This document shows positions 33,949-42,353 of a DNA stretch of 64,000 nucleotides, piece after piece. The DNA comes from an uncultured Rhodospirillaceae bacterium. GTDB lineage: Bacteria > Pseudomonadota > Alphaproteobacteria > Rhodospirillales > Magnetospirillaceae. Position 1 is the first letter of the stretch; every line of letters begins with the position of its first letter. The DNA lies in assembly GCA_903901915.1 (NCBI GenBank), contig CAIUSV010000009.1:1-64000 (forward strand), given 5' to 3'. The notes beneath the pieces are model-generated. The model worked only from the letters and a program-made list of their open reading frames with translations, was not told the origin of the DNA and did no database searches. Made by a program: the position numbers and the translations under genes.

Positions 33949-34922
33949 TGACCGAAGCGCGTCCCCTGATCAGCGTGGTCACGCCCTCCTATAACGAGGA
34001 ACGCAACCTGCCGGCCCTCTACGAACGGCTGAAGGCGGCGTTTGCCGATCCGGCGCTGACGGCGGTCGACTGGGAATGGATCGTCATCGACGACCACTCC
34101 GCCGACGGCACTTTCGCCGTCGCCGAGGCCATCGCCAAGGCCGATTCCCGGGTAAGGGTGCTGCGGTTTTCGCGCAATTTCGGCAGCCACGTGGGAATCG
34201 CCTGCGGCATCGACCATGCCCGGGGCGATTGCTGCGTCGTCATGGCCGCCGATCTTCAGGACCCTCCCGAAGCCATTTCCGGGCTGGTCGCCAAGTGGCG
34301 GGCCGGGGCTCAGGTGGTCTGGGCGGTTCGGGCCAGCCGGCCGGGCGAGGCGGCGGGAACCCTGGTCTTTGCCGGCCTTTACTACCTGATGATGCGCCGG
34401 GTGGTCGGTCTGAACGCCCTGCCGGCGACCGGAGCGGATTTCGTCCTGCTGGACAAGCGGGTGATGGCGGCGGTGCGCGCCCATGGCGAGCGCAATATGA
34501 GCATCCTGGCCCTGATCGCCTGGATGGGATTCCGCCAGGACGAGATCCGTTATGACAAGCGTGCGCGGACCGAAGGAGAGTCGGGGTGGACCCTGACCAA
34601 GAAGATCAAGCTGGTGGTCGATTCCCTGACCTCCTTCAGCTATCTGCCGATCCGGGCGATGTCGCTGCTCGGTCTTTGCGTCGCCGTCTGCGGCCTGCTG
34701 TATTCCGCCGTCGTGGTGGTCAATGCCCTGTTCGGTCACCCGGCCGAGGGGTGGTCGTCGTTGATGGTCGCTGTTCTGGTGCTGGGCGGGGCGCAGATGC
34801 TGATGCTGGGGGTGCTGGGCGAGTATGTCTGGCGCGGTCTCGATGAATCGCGCCGGCGTCCCCGCTATCTGATCGAGGCGTGTTCATTCGATGACGCTGA
34901 TTCTGCCGACACCGCGGCATAA
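33939..34922 (+). CDS. GT2 glycosyltransferase with C-terminal membrane helices (GtrB/DPM-like)
   Basis: A 327-residue enzyme likely to transfer a sugar from a nucleotide donor to polyprenyl phosphate. The GT-A core shows VVTPSYNEERNLPAL, IVIDDHSADGT and the donor/metal site MAADLQDPPE. Two hydrophobic helices (about 238-262 and 272-297) anchor it in the membrane. The start ATG at 33939 has GCGGAGG upstream and overlaps the aminotransferase. With the polytopic protein that follows it fits a GtrB-plus-GT-C export scheme. Confidence 0.9.
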   Translation: MRMMTEARPLISVVTPSYNEERNLPALYERLKAAFADPALTAVDWEWIVIDDHSADGTFAVAEAIAKADSRVRVLRFSRNFGSHVGIACGIDHARGDCCVVMAADLQDPPEAISGLVAKWRAGAQVVWAVRASRPGEAAGTLVFAGLYYLMMRRVVGLNALPATGADFVLLDKRVMAAVRAHGERNMSILALIAWMGFRQDEIRYDKRARTEGESGWTLTKKIKLVVDSLTSFSYLPIRAMSLLGLCVAVCGLLYSAVVVVNALFGHPAEGWSSLMVAVLVLGGAQMLMLGVLGEYVWRGLDESRRRPRYLIEACSFDDADSADTAA

Positions 34923-34973
34923 GCTCGTCCGTTCATGGCAGCCTGCGCAACCGCATGACTTAAGGTCCTACGA

Positions 34974-36446
34974 ATGTTCGGATCAGAGTCCAAATTCTGG
35001 AACGCCTGCCTGATCCTGGCCGGGGTGTTGCTGGTCGCCGGTATTGGCATCGAGGGAACTCTCTCTGTCAATCGCGATGCCGCCAACCTGACCCATGGCA
35101 CGTCGCGGCTGCTGGCCGGCATGCCGCTGGTGATGCATTTCGCGGAGACGGGCTTCAACACCGCCATTCTGCTGTCCATGGGGTCCAACAACCTGTTGTA
35201 TTTGCCGGCGGCGGCCCTGGCGGTTCTGCCCGGCGTGACCCCGGCGCTGGGCATCAAGACCGAGACGGCGGTTCTACTGGTGGTGGCGGGCTTCGCCCTG
35301 ATCCGCTTCTGCCGCGTCGGGCGGGCCGTCTGGCCGGGACTGCCGCTGCTGCTGCCGGCCGGCGCCTTCGCCTTGGCGGCGTTTCCGGTCGAAATGTACG
35401 CCCAGCGCGAGCACCTGTTCATTCTGTTGGTGCTCCCCTGGATTCTCGCCCGCGTCGCCGAGGCCGAGGGCCGGGAGAACCTGCCGCTACCCAGGGGGAT
35501 TACCTCGGCCATGATGGTTGCCGGGTTTCTGGTCAAACCCTATTTCCTGGTGATATGGGGGCTGGTGGAACTGCACCGGATGGTTGCCGCCCGCAGCCTG
35601 CGGCCGGTGATCCGTTGGGAGAACACGGCGCTGGTCACCGCGTACTGCGTGGTGTACGGCGGATTGCTCGCCACCATTGTGTGGGTGTACCGCATCCCCG
35701 AGTCACAGCTGGAAATCGGGGCGCTGCTGACCCACCGCTTCATGACCCATACCCTGCACGATCAGCTGATCCGCAAGCTGTCCCTGCTGTGGCTTCTGGC
35801 CTTTCCGGTGGTGCTGCTGGTTCGCGGGCCGGGGGTAAGGGTCTGGCTGTTGGCCACTTTCGGCGGCGTGGTGGCGTCCATCGCCCAGATGAGGGGGCAT
35901 GATTACAACTGGTACCCGGCCATCGCCTTCGCCGCCATGACGCTGGCATGGGGAACGGCGACATCCACCGGCTGGCGTAAATGGGCCGTCGGCGCGCTGA
36001 CCGCGGTGCAGGTCCTGCTGGCCGTGGTCCGAGCCGAAATTTTCGCCGAACGCGAATACGGCATGGCGAAGCAGGTCGACATCCTGGCCCCCAGGGTCGC
36101 CGAGCTGGCGCGAGGCGGCAAGGTGCTGTTCCTTTCCGTCAACCACTATCCGTTCTATCCCGTTCTGGCCCAGACCAGGCTTTACAGCGGCCTGAGGTTC
36201 CAGACACTGGGCTTCGTCACCGGCATTCTGGAGCCAAGCCTGCAAGTCCGCTTGATCGGGCCGCTGTCCGAGGCTGTCGCTTACGACATGGCCGCCGCCG
36301 ACGTTAAGGTCGTGGTGGTGGCCGAGGGCCTGGACAAGACACCGATTGTATCGGATCTGTTGGCTCGGCCAGCGGTACGCGAGGCCTTTAGCCACTACCG
36401 TTACGTCGAGACGTTGGTTGCCCACGAGATCTATGTCAAGGAGTAG
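34974..36446 (+). CDS. Polytopic membrane protein, GT-C-like
   Basis: A 490-residue inner-membrane protein with about 9-10 hydrophobic spans through residue 350, followed by a soluble C-terminal domain of about 140 residues (from about KQVDILAPR). The first loop is long and polar, and the C-terminal part sits outside the last span as in GT-C polyprenyl-phosphate sugar transferases. I see no clear DxD-type motif. It directly follows the GtrB-like gene by 51 bp. Probable role: moving the sugar from the lipid to a surface acceptor. No firm family match. Confidence 0.7.
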   Translation: MFGSESKFWNACLILAGVLLVAGIGIEGTLSVNRDAANLTHGTSRLLAGMPLVMHFAETGFNTAILLSMGSNNLLYLPAAALAVLPGVTPALGIKTETAVLLVVAGFALIRFCRVGRAVWPGLPLLLPAGAFALAAFPVEMYAQREHLFILLVLPWILARVAEAEGRENLPLPRGITSAMMVAGFLVKPYFLVIWGLVELHRMVAARSLRPVIRWENTALVTAYCVVYGGLLATIVWVYRIPESQLEIGALLTHRFMTHTLHDQLIRKLSLLWLLAFPVVLLVRGPGVRVWLLATFGGVVASIAQMRGHDYNWYPAIAFAAMTLAWGTATSTGWRKWAVGALTAVQVLLAVVRAEIFAEREYGMAKQVDILAPRVAELARGGKVLFLSVNHYPFYPVLAQTRLYSGLRFQTLGFVTGILEPSLQVRLIGPLSEAVAYDMAAADVKVVVVAEGLDKTPIVSDLLARPAVREAFSHYRYVETLVAHEIYVKE

Positions 36447-36484
36447 ACGGGCTTAACTGTCGCGGGGGCTTGCGCCCACAGGCA

Positions 36485-38164
36485 TCACTCCGCCGGAGCG
36501 GCGGGCCGTTTGGCTTGGAACAGCCGGCCCACCAGAGTAACCGGCAGGGTAAGCGCCGCCATGACGGCGACTTCGCAGAACCGGCTCAGAAGATAGAGGG
36601 CGATGCGCGCGACGCTGAGTGCGTAGCCCGAAGCGATCCAGCCCTTGGGCAGGATGATGACATTGCCGCCGGCCACCTTGCTGGTCAGCATCCGTTTGAT
36701 GCCCGCCGGCCGCAGATAGTAGCCGAGATTGGCGAACATGGTGGTGAACATCAAGGCGTAGCGGTTGGTACCGTCGGGAATATAGGGCAGATCGCTGCCC
36801 TTCCACATGTATTGCACCGAGAAATTGGCCCAATCGGGAGCGATCTTGCACTTGCCCTCGGCCTTGACCTGATCGAACAACGGCGTGCCGGGATAGGGTG
36901 TCAGGATATTGAAGCGAACGCTGTCCAACGGCAGGGCATAGACCAACTTGATGGCGTCCCAGCGGTCCTTCGAAGTCTCGGTGGGAAAACCGAAGATGAT
37001 GGTGGTGCAGACCTTGAAGCCGTAGCTGGTGGCCAGTTCGATGCCGTCAACCACCTGCTGCACGGTTTCGCCCTTCATGATCATCTTCATCAGGCGTTCG
37101 CTTCCCGTCTCCAGTCCATAGGACAAAACCTGGAAATTGGCCTCGCGCAGCTTGGCGAAAATGGACGGGTCGGCGTTGTCGGCCCGCATGGAACCCTCGA
37201 ACGACACCTTCTTGTGCAGTCCCTTGGCGATAATGGCGTCGCACAGACGGTTCAGCCGCTTCTTGTTGACCGCGAAATTATCATCGATCAGGTAGATGGA
37301 TTGAGCGCCGTACTGTTCGACCAGGGTTTCGATCTCCTCGATCACCCGCTCCTCGCTGTGATAGCGATAGCTGAGCGCCGTCATGCTGCGGGTCGAGCAG
37401 AAAGTGCATTTGTAGGGACATCCGCGCGACGACAGAATCGAATAGAATCCGACGTTGTAGCGATGGCGGTTATGGGCGAAATAGTGGAACGGAAACGGCG
37501 GCAGTTCGTCGAGTTCCTTGACCAGCGACCGATTGGGATTGTCGACGATCCTGCCGTTTGCGTCGATCCAACTCAGCCCCGCCCCGCCCCGCCAATCGTC
37601 GCCGGCCAGCACGGCGCGCATGAAGTCGGCGAAGATTTCCTCGCCCTCGCCACGGACCACGACATGGGCGGCCTTTTGCTCCAGCGCCTCGTGCGGCAGC
37701 ACACTGACATGGATGCCGCCCATCACCACCAGCGCATCGGGATCGATCTGCATGACCCGCCGCCCGATATCGAAGGCGGGGCCAACGCTGGCGGTCACCA
37801 CGCCGAGGCCGACGACACGCGGCTTGGGCATGGAGTTGATCAACCGGGCCAGGGTCGCGTCATCAATGTCGTCAAGCATCTCATCGACGATGTAGGTCTT
37901 GCATATCTGCATCTTGTCGAGATAGCTGGCGATGTACCCCAAGCCGGTCGGGAACATGGATCTGATGATTTTCTTCAGGATCGGAGTCTGAGTCCGCCGG
38001 TTGACCGCCGGATTGATCAGCAGGACGTTACATTGGGAAACCGGCGACAACCCGTAGGGCGTGCCTTCACCGACGAGGAAGGTTGACGGCGCCGACGGCG
38101 GCAACGCGACTTCCTTCTGCTGCGCCATGAAGATCGGCTTGGCTGTCGCTTGAGGTTTATCCAT
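36485..38164 (-). CDS. B12-binding radical SAM protein
   Basis: A 559-residue enzyme with an N-terminal cobalamin-binding Rossmann-like domain (about 45-190, PVSQCNVLLINPAV) and a radical SAM core with SRGCPYKCTFCS, so the 4Fe-4S ligands are C249, C253 and C256. The last 45 residues are strongly hydrophobic (ALSVARIALYLLSRF and onward) and may hold it at the membrane. No DxHxxG base-off motif is obvious. Homologues act as methyltransferases or in lipid/antibiotic synthesis. Sitting in the glycan island it may methylate an unactivated carbon of the sugar or lipid. Reaction unknown. Confidence 0.88.
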   Translation of the reverse strand: MDKPQATAKPIFMAQQKEVALPPSAPSTFLVGEGTPYGLSPVSQCNVLLINPAVNRRTQTPILKKIIRSMFPTGLGYIASYLDKMQICKTYIVDEMLDDIDDATLARLINSMPKPRVVGLGVVTASVGPAFDIGRRVMQIDPDALVVMGGIHVSVLPHEALEQKAAHVVVRGEGEEIFADFMRAVLAGDDWRGGAGLSWIDANGRIVDNPNRSLVKELDELPPFPFHYFAHNRHRYNVGFYSILSSRGCPYKCTFCSTRSMTALSYRYHSEERVIEEIETLVEQYGAQSIYLIDDNFAVNKKRLNRLCDAIIAKGLHKKVSFEGSMRADNADPSIFAKLREANFQVLSYGLETGSERLMKMIMKGETVQQVVDGIELATSYGFKVCTTIIFGFPTETSKDRWDAIKLVYALPLDSVRFNILTPYPGTPLFDQVKAEGKCKIAPDWANFSVQYMWKGSDLPYIPDGTNRYALMFTTMFANLGYYLRPAGIKRMLTSKVAGGNVIILPKGWIASGYALSVARIALYLLSRFCEVAVMAALTLPVTLVGRLFQAKRPAAPAE

Positions 38165-38378
38165 AGAGATCAGGCATCCTGAGTGGAAATGTCTGAAGAC
38201 TATAAAGAAATCGCTTCTCGCGATGCAACGCCATTCCCTTTGTGGTCATAAGGTCCTGACGCCAGGGAGCTCACACGCTTTTGCGGACGCCGGACGAGGA
38301 ATGCGCCTGTCCGGCAACATCGATAGCCGCCGCATCGTGGCTGTTGATCCCATGGATCCGGTTTCTCCCCGGCCGCGG

Positions 38379-38867
38379 TCAAATCCGAGACGTCGTGTCG
38401 CGCGCGTCGCCGATCACTCGGGCCGGAACGCCGGCGACGATGGCGTGGTCCGGCACATCCCGGGTAACCACCGCGCCGGCGGCGATCAGGGCACCCTCGC
38501 CGATGGTGATGCCGCAGACGATGGTGGCGTTACTGCCGATGGAGGCCCGCGCCTTGATCCGGGTCGGCACCGTGACCCAGTCCTCGCCCCCTTGCAGCGA
38601 CCCGTCGGGATTGACTGCGCGCGGGTAAAGGTCGTTGGTGAACATGACTCCGTGACCGATAAAGACGCCGTCCTCGATGGTGACGCCGTCGCAGATGAAG
38701 CTGTGCGACGAGATCTTGCAGCGGGCGCCGATGACGGCGCCGCGTTGAATTTCCACGAAAGCGCCGACCTTGGTCTCGTCACCGATGGTGCAGCCATAGA
38801 TGTTGACGAGATCTTTCTGAAAAATCCTGACGTCCTGTCCCAGGACCACGTCGTCGGTGACCGGCAT
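38379..38867 (-). CDS. Hexapeptide-repeat acetyltransferase, WbpD/WlbB-like
   Basis: A 162-residue left-handed β-helix acyltransferase with hexapeptide steps such as IGDETK, IEDGVF and IGEGAL, and the catalytic-type His in IGHGVMFTND. Residue pattern and length fit WbpD/WlbB, which acetylate the 3-amino group of a nucleotide sugar acid. With the WbpE- and WbpB-like genes at 28665 and 29875 it completes a dehydrogenation, amination and acetylation set. It is separated from the radical SAM gene by 214 bp with no gene. Confidence 0.88.
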   Translation of the reverse strand: MPVTDDVVLGQDVRIFQKDLVNIYGCTIGDETKVGAFVEIQRGAVIGARCKISSHSFICDGVTIEDGVFIGHGVMFTNDLYPRAVNPDGSLQGGEDWVTVPTRIKARASIGSNATIVCGITIGEGALIAAGAVVTRDVPDHAIVAGVPARVIGDARDTTSRI

Positions 38868-39033
38868 TGGATTCGCGCTCCACGGTATAATCGAGTGGTT
38901 CTAACCGGATTCATTGAAGGATGAGCGTTTGGGACGGCTAGCCTAGCCTTTCGAATCCATGCTCTATCCTGAAGATATTCGTATTTCATGCTGAGAAAAG
39001 CATAATTGCCGGAGGGGTGCGCCTTTCCTGACG

Positions 39034-39567
39034 TCAGGGGGCCGTCGCCATCGCCCGGGCGATGGGCAGGAACTCGGCCACCACCCGGTCATAAAGCGGG
39101 CGTTTGAACGGCACGATCAGTGGCGGAACCAGATCCAGCGCCATCCATTGCCAGCGACTGAATTCCGGATGGGCGGTGGCGAGGTCGATATCGGCGTCGG
39201 TGCCGGTGAAGCGGGCGCAGAACCATTTCTGCCGCTGGCCGCGAAAGCGGCCCTTCCAACTGATGTCGGCGATATCGGGCGGCAGGTCGTAGGCGATCCA
39301 TTCGGTTGATTCCGCTACGATCTCGGCCTTGTCGGTGCCGATCTCCTCTTCCATTTCGCGCAATGCCGTCCGGCGCGGGTCCTCGCCCTCGTCGATGCCG
39401 CCCTGGGGGAACTGCCAGGCGTCGCCGGGGGTATCGATCCGCTGGGCGACAAAGGCCAGCCCCGCCGGGTTGAGCAGCACCAAGCCGATACCCGGGCGAT
39501 AGGGTCGCTGGTCGTAGGGGAGGCGTTCGACCTTCTTTTTCTTCTTCTTATCCTTGCTTTTGCTCAT
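39034..39567 (-). CDS. rppH: RNA pyrophosphohydrolase (Nudix)
   Basis: A 177-residue RppH that removes pyrophosphate from the 5' end of mRNA and so starts decay. The Nudix box is GGIDEGEDPRRTALREMEEE (59-78 or so). WQFPQGG and the C-terminal FKRPLY are typical. The N-terminus has an extra Lys-rich tail (SKDKKKKKKVE) that could bind RNA. Start overlaps the stop of the deacetylase-like gene upstream (ATGA). The same gene order is common in alphaproteobacteria. Confidence 0.93.
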   Translation of the reverse strand: MSKSKDKKKKKKVERLPYDQRPYRPGIGLVLLNPAGLAFVAQRIDTPGDAWQFPQGGIDEGEDPRRTALREMEEEIGTDKAEIVAESTEWIAYDLPPDIADISWKGRFRGQRQKWFCARFTGTDADIDLATAHPEFSRWQWMALDLVPPLIVPFKRPLYDRVVAEFLPIARAMATAP

Positions 39568-40970
39568 GATTTTCCCGCGGCCGGCGCGGCCGGACTCTGC
39601 ACCAGGGTGGAAACCGGGGCGAGCACCACGCCCTGGCCGTCAAGATCGTTGATCCAGGCCAGCAGGCGGCCGAACGACAGCGGCCGTCCTCCGACCACGG
39701 CGATGGCGCGGCCCTTGGTGCGGGCGGCGATGGAAACCTGATTGAGGCGCATGTCGATGGCCTCGCGGAACAGGTCGCGATCGACGATGGCGGTGATCTG
39801 GGCCAGCGGCGGCGAGCGGTCGGAGCTGGCGGCAGCGCCGTCGCCGAGGTAAAGCAGACCGTGATCCTTGATCGCCGCCAGGGTGGCGGCAATCTGCGGC
39901 GAGGCGCCGTAGACGTCGCCCAGCGACACCAGCCCGGCATAGCCGGCGGCCTTGCTCATCACCGTTTCCAGCCGCCCGAGGTTGGCTTCGGGCGACAGTG
40001 ACGACATCAGGGCATAGGGTCCGGGGTCGCGGGCGGGAAAGCCGGCACCCTCGGCCGGCAGGCCCAGCAACACCTCGTGGCCGAAGTCGCGGGCCTTCTT
40101 GATCCATTTGTCCAGGCTGGGGGCATAGGGGCTGAAGGCCAGCGTCACCTCGGCCGGCAGTTTGGCGATGGCGGCTTCGGTGGCGGTCTTGTCGAGGCCC
40201 AGATCAACCACCACCACCGCGACCTTGCCCTTGTCGGCCGGGCCGGACCACGGCCGGGCATAGGCTTGCCAAGGCTGGCGGCCCTCGGCGTTGGGATAGG
40301 GCAACTCGCCGACCTGGGTCTTGCGCAGCATTTCCTTGACCGGCGCGGCGGGCAACGGCTTGGTCTCGCCGGTGCGGGCCGGCAGGGCCTCGAAGGTGGG
40401 TGGCTTGTCGGCCGACCGCGGCGACGGTTGCAACGGCACGCCCGAGGCATCCACCGAGGGCGCCTTGGCCGCCGGCTTTGCCGGGGATTTGGGCTCCGGC
40501 GGGGCCTCGGCGGGTGGAGCCGATTCCGGCGCCGCCGCCTGCGGCATCTCGGCGGCGGCGGACGGCGCGGTGGGTGCGGCCGGCGGCGGCGTTTCCCCAC
40601 CGGCGGGCGCGGCGGCCTCGCCGTTGCCAGCCGCCCCGGGAACCCCCGGCGGCGTCAGCAGGCCGCCTCCGACCCCCTTGGGGGGCTCTTCGGCCTTTTG
40701 CCCCTCGCCGGCGCCCGGCAGGGCCATGGTCAGACGCGGCGCGGTGTCGGCGACATCAAGCAGCCCGATCAGGTCGCGGGCATCGAAGGCGGTGAAAAGA
40801 TAGACGGCGGTACCAAGACCGCCGCCCAGCACCAGAACCAGCAAGCCGATCAGGAACGGCTTGAGGTTGAACGGCTTGCGTTCGGGCGGTGGCTCGTCCA
40901 CGACGATCTCGAACGACGGCTCTTCGTCAAGCTCGTCGAGATCGTCGTGGCGCTCCTCGTCCATTGCCAT
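39564..40970 (-). CDS. Divergent polysaccharide deacetylase (YibQ/DUF610-like)
   Basis: A 468-residue envelope protein. A cytoplasmic acidic N-terminus (about 1-35) leads to one membrane span (about 38-60), then a long Ala/Pro-rich linker (about 75-210) and the deacetylase-like NodB-fold domain (about 250-450). Domain motifs include VVVVDLGLDKTATEAAI, HEVLLGLPAE and LSPEANLGRLE. The family lacks some NodB metal ligands and is called divergent. It is probably a cell-wall or lipid A-linked factor in the conserved rppH-ctp-envC operon. Confidence 0.88.
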   Translation of the reverse strand: MAMDEERHDDLDELDEEPSFEIVVDEPPPERKPFNLKPFLIGLLVLVLGGGLGTAVYLFTAFDARDLIGLLDVADTAPRLTMALPGAGEGQKAEEPPKGVGGGLLTPPGVPGAAGNGEAAAPAGGETPPPAAPTAPSAAAEMPQAAAPESAPPAEAPPEPKSPAKPAAKAPSVDASGVPLQPSPRSADKPPTFEALPARTGETKPLPAAPVKEMLRKTQVGELPYPNAEGRQPWQAYARPWSGPADKGKVAVVVVDLGLDKTATEAAIAKLPAEVTLAFSPYAPSLDKWIKKARDFGHEVLLGLPAEGAGFPARDPGPYALMSSLSPEANLGRLETVMSKAAGYAGLVSLGDVYGASPQIAATLAAIKDHGLLYLGDGAAASSDRSPPLAQITAIVDRDLFREAIDMRLNQVSIAARTKGRAIAVVGGRPLSFGRLLAWINDLDGQGVVLAPVSTLVQSPAAPAAGKS

Positions 40971-40991
40971 CCGCCCGGGCGCTACGCCGCC

Positions 40992-42353
40992 CTACCGCGT
41001 CGCCGGGCGATAGAGCGCCAGGCCACGCAACAGGTCGAGCGCCCGTGCCAACTGGTAGTCCTGCGCCGGGTCGCCCAGCTTGATCACCGCCGGGGTGTCG
41101 GGCTTGCCGCCGGTGGCGGGGGCCGAGGCTTCCGGTGCCGGCTTGGCGGCATGGGGGTCCGCCGGCTTTTCCTGGTCCTTGACCACCTGGCCGTTGGGGT
41201 TGGGCAGCGCCTTGCGCAACGAGGCCTCGCTGCGGCGTTCCCGTTCGGCCCCGGCGATGGGTTCGACCTTGGACTGCTGCACCTTGATGTCGGGTTCGAT
41301 GCCCACCGCCTGGATCGAGCGGCCCGACGGCGTGTAGTAGCGCGCCGTGGTCAGCCGCAACTGGCCGTGGCCGGGCAGCGGCATCAGGGTCTGCACCGAG
41401 CCCTTGCCGAACGAGCGGGTCCCTAGGATGACGGCGCGGTGATGATCCTGAAGCGCGCCGGCCACGATCTCGGACGCCGAGGCCGAACCGTCGTTGATCA
41501 GCACCACCAGCGGCAGGCCCTCGGCGATATCGCCGGGCCGGGCGTTGAAGCGCTGGGTGTCCTCGGGCCGCCGCGAGCGGGTGGAGACGATCTCGCCCTT
41601 GTCGAGGAAGTCGTCGGACACCGCCACCGCCTGATCCAGCAGGCCGCCGGGGTTGTTGCGCAGGTCGAGGACATAGCCGATCGGCGGCTTGCCGATATCC
41701 TTCTTGAGCTGGGCCAGGATGCGCCGCAGGTCGGTGTCGGTGGTGGCGCTGAACTGGGAAATGCGGATATAGCCGATTTCGCCCTGGGTCTGGCCCTTGA
41801 CGGTCTGGACCTTGATCACCGCCCGCGTCAGCTTGACCTCGAACGGCTCCAGCGCCGCCCGGCGCACGGTGATGCGGATGTCGGTGTTGGGGGCGCCGCG
41901 CATGCGGTCGACCGCGTCGGACAGCGACAATCCCTGCACCGGCTCGCCGTCGAGATGGGTGATGAGGTCGCCCGGCTGCATGCCGGCACGGAAGGCGGGG
42001 GTGTCGTCGATGGGCGAGACCACTTTGACCCAGCCGTTCTCCATGGTGACTTCGAGGCCGAGGCCGCCGAACTCGCCCCTGGTCTGGATGTCCATGTCCT
42101 TCGAGTTCTTCGGGTTGAGGTAACTCGAATGGGGGTCGAGCGAGGTCAGCATGCCGTTCAGCGCCGCCTCGATCAGTTCCTCGTCGTTGACCGGCTCGAC
42201 ATAGTCGGTTCGCACCTTGTCGAAGACCTCGGCGAACAGGTCGAGCAGCTTGTAGGTTTCCTTGCGCTCGGCGGCCGCGACGTTGGCCGGACTCAAAGCG
42301 GTCGTCGACAGCAGGGCGAAGGTACCCGCCGCGATCAGAATCTTGCGAATCAT
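40992..42353 (-). CDS. Carboxy-terminal processing protease, S41 family
   Basis: A 453-residue exported serine protease. A signal peptide (ILIAAGTFALLSTTALS) is followed by a PDZ domain (about 90-170) and the S41 catalytic core with the Ser in NDGSASASEIVAGAL and the Lys in RSFGKGSVQT. A C-terminal tail rich in Lys/Ala/Pro follows. It trims periplasmic and cell-wall proteins. The start overlaps the upstream EnvC-like stop (ATGA), and the pair fits a cell-separation or envelope role. Confidence 0.93.
   Translation of the reverse strand: MIRKILIAAGTFALLSTTALSPANVAAAERKETYKLLDLFAEVFDKVRTDYVEPVNDEELIEAALNGMLTSLDPHSSYLNPKNSKDMDIQTRGEFGGLGLEVTMENGWVKVVSPIDDTPAFRAGMQPGDLITHLDGEPVQGLSLSDAVDRMRGAPNTDIRITVRRAALEPFEVKLTRAVIKVQTVKGQTQGEIGYIRISQFSATTDTDLRRILAQLKKDIGKPPIGYVLDLRNNPGGLLDQAVAVSDDFLDKGEIVSTRSRRPEDTQRFNARPGDIAEGLPLVVLINDGSASASEIVAGALQDHHRAVILGTRSFGKGSVQTLMPLPGHGQLRLTTARYYTPSGRSIQAVGIEPDIKVQQSKVEPIAGAERERRSEASLRKALPNPNGQVVKDQEKPADPHAAKPAPEASAPATGGKPDTPAVIKLGDPAQDYQLARALDLLRGLALYRPATR

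Noticed and set aside
38945-38965. TTCGAATCC, a T-loop-like string
   Set aside because: No acceptor, D or anticodon stem could be built around it, so no tRNA is called.
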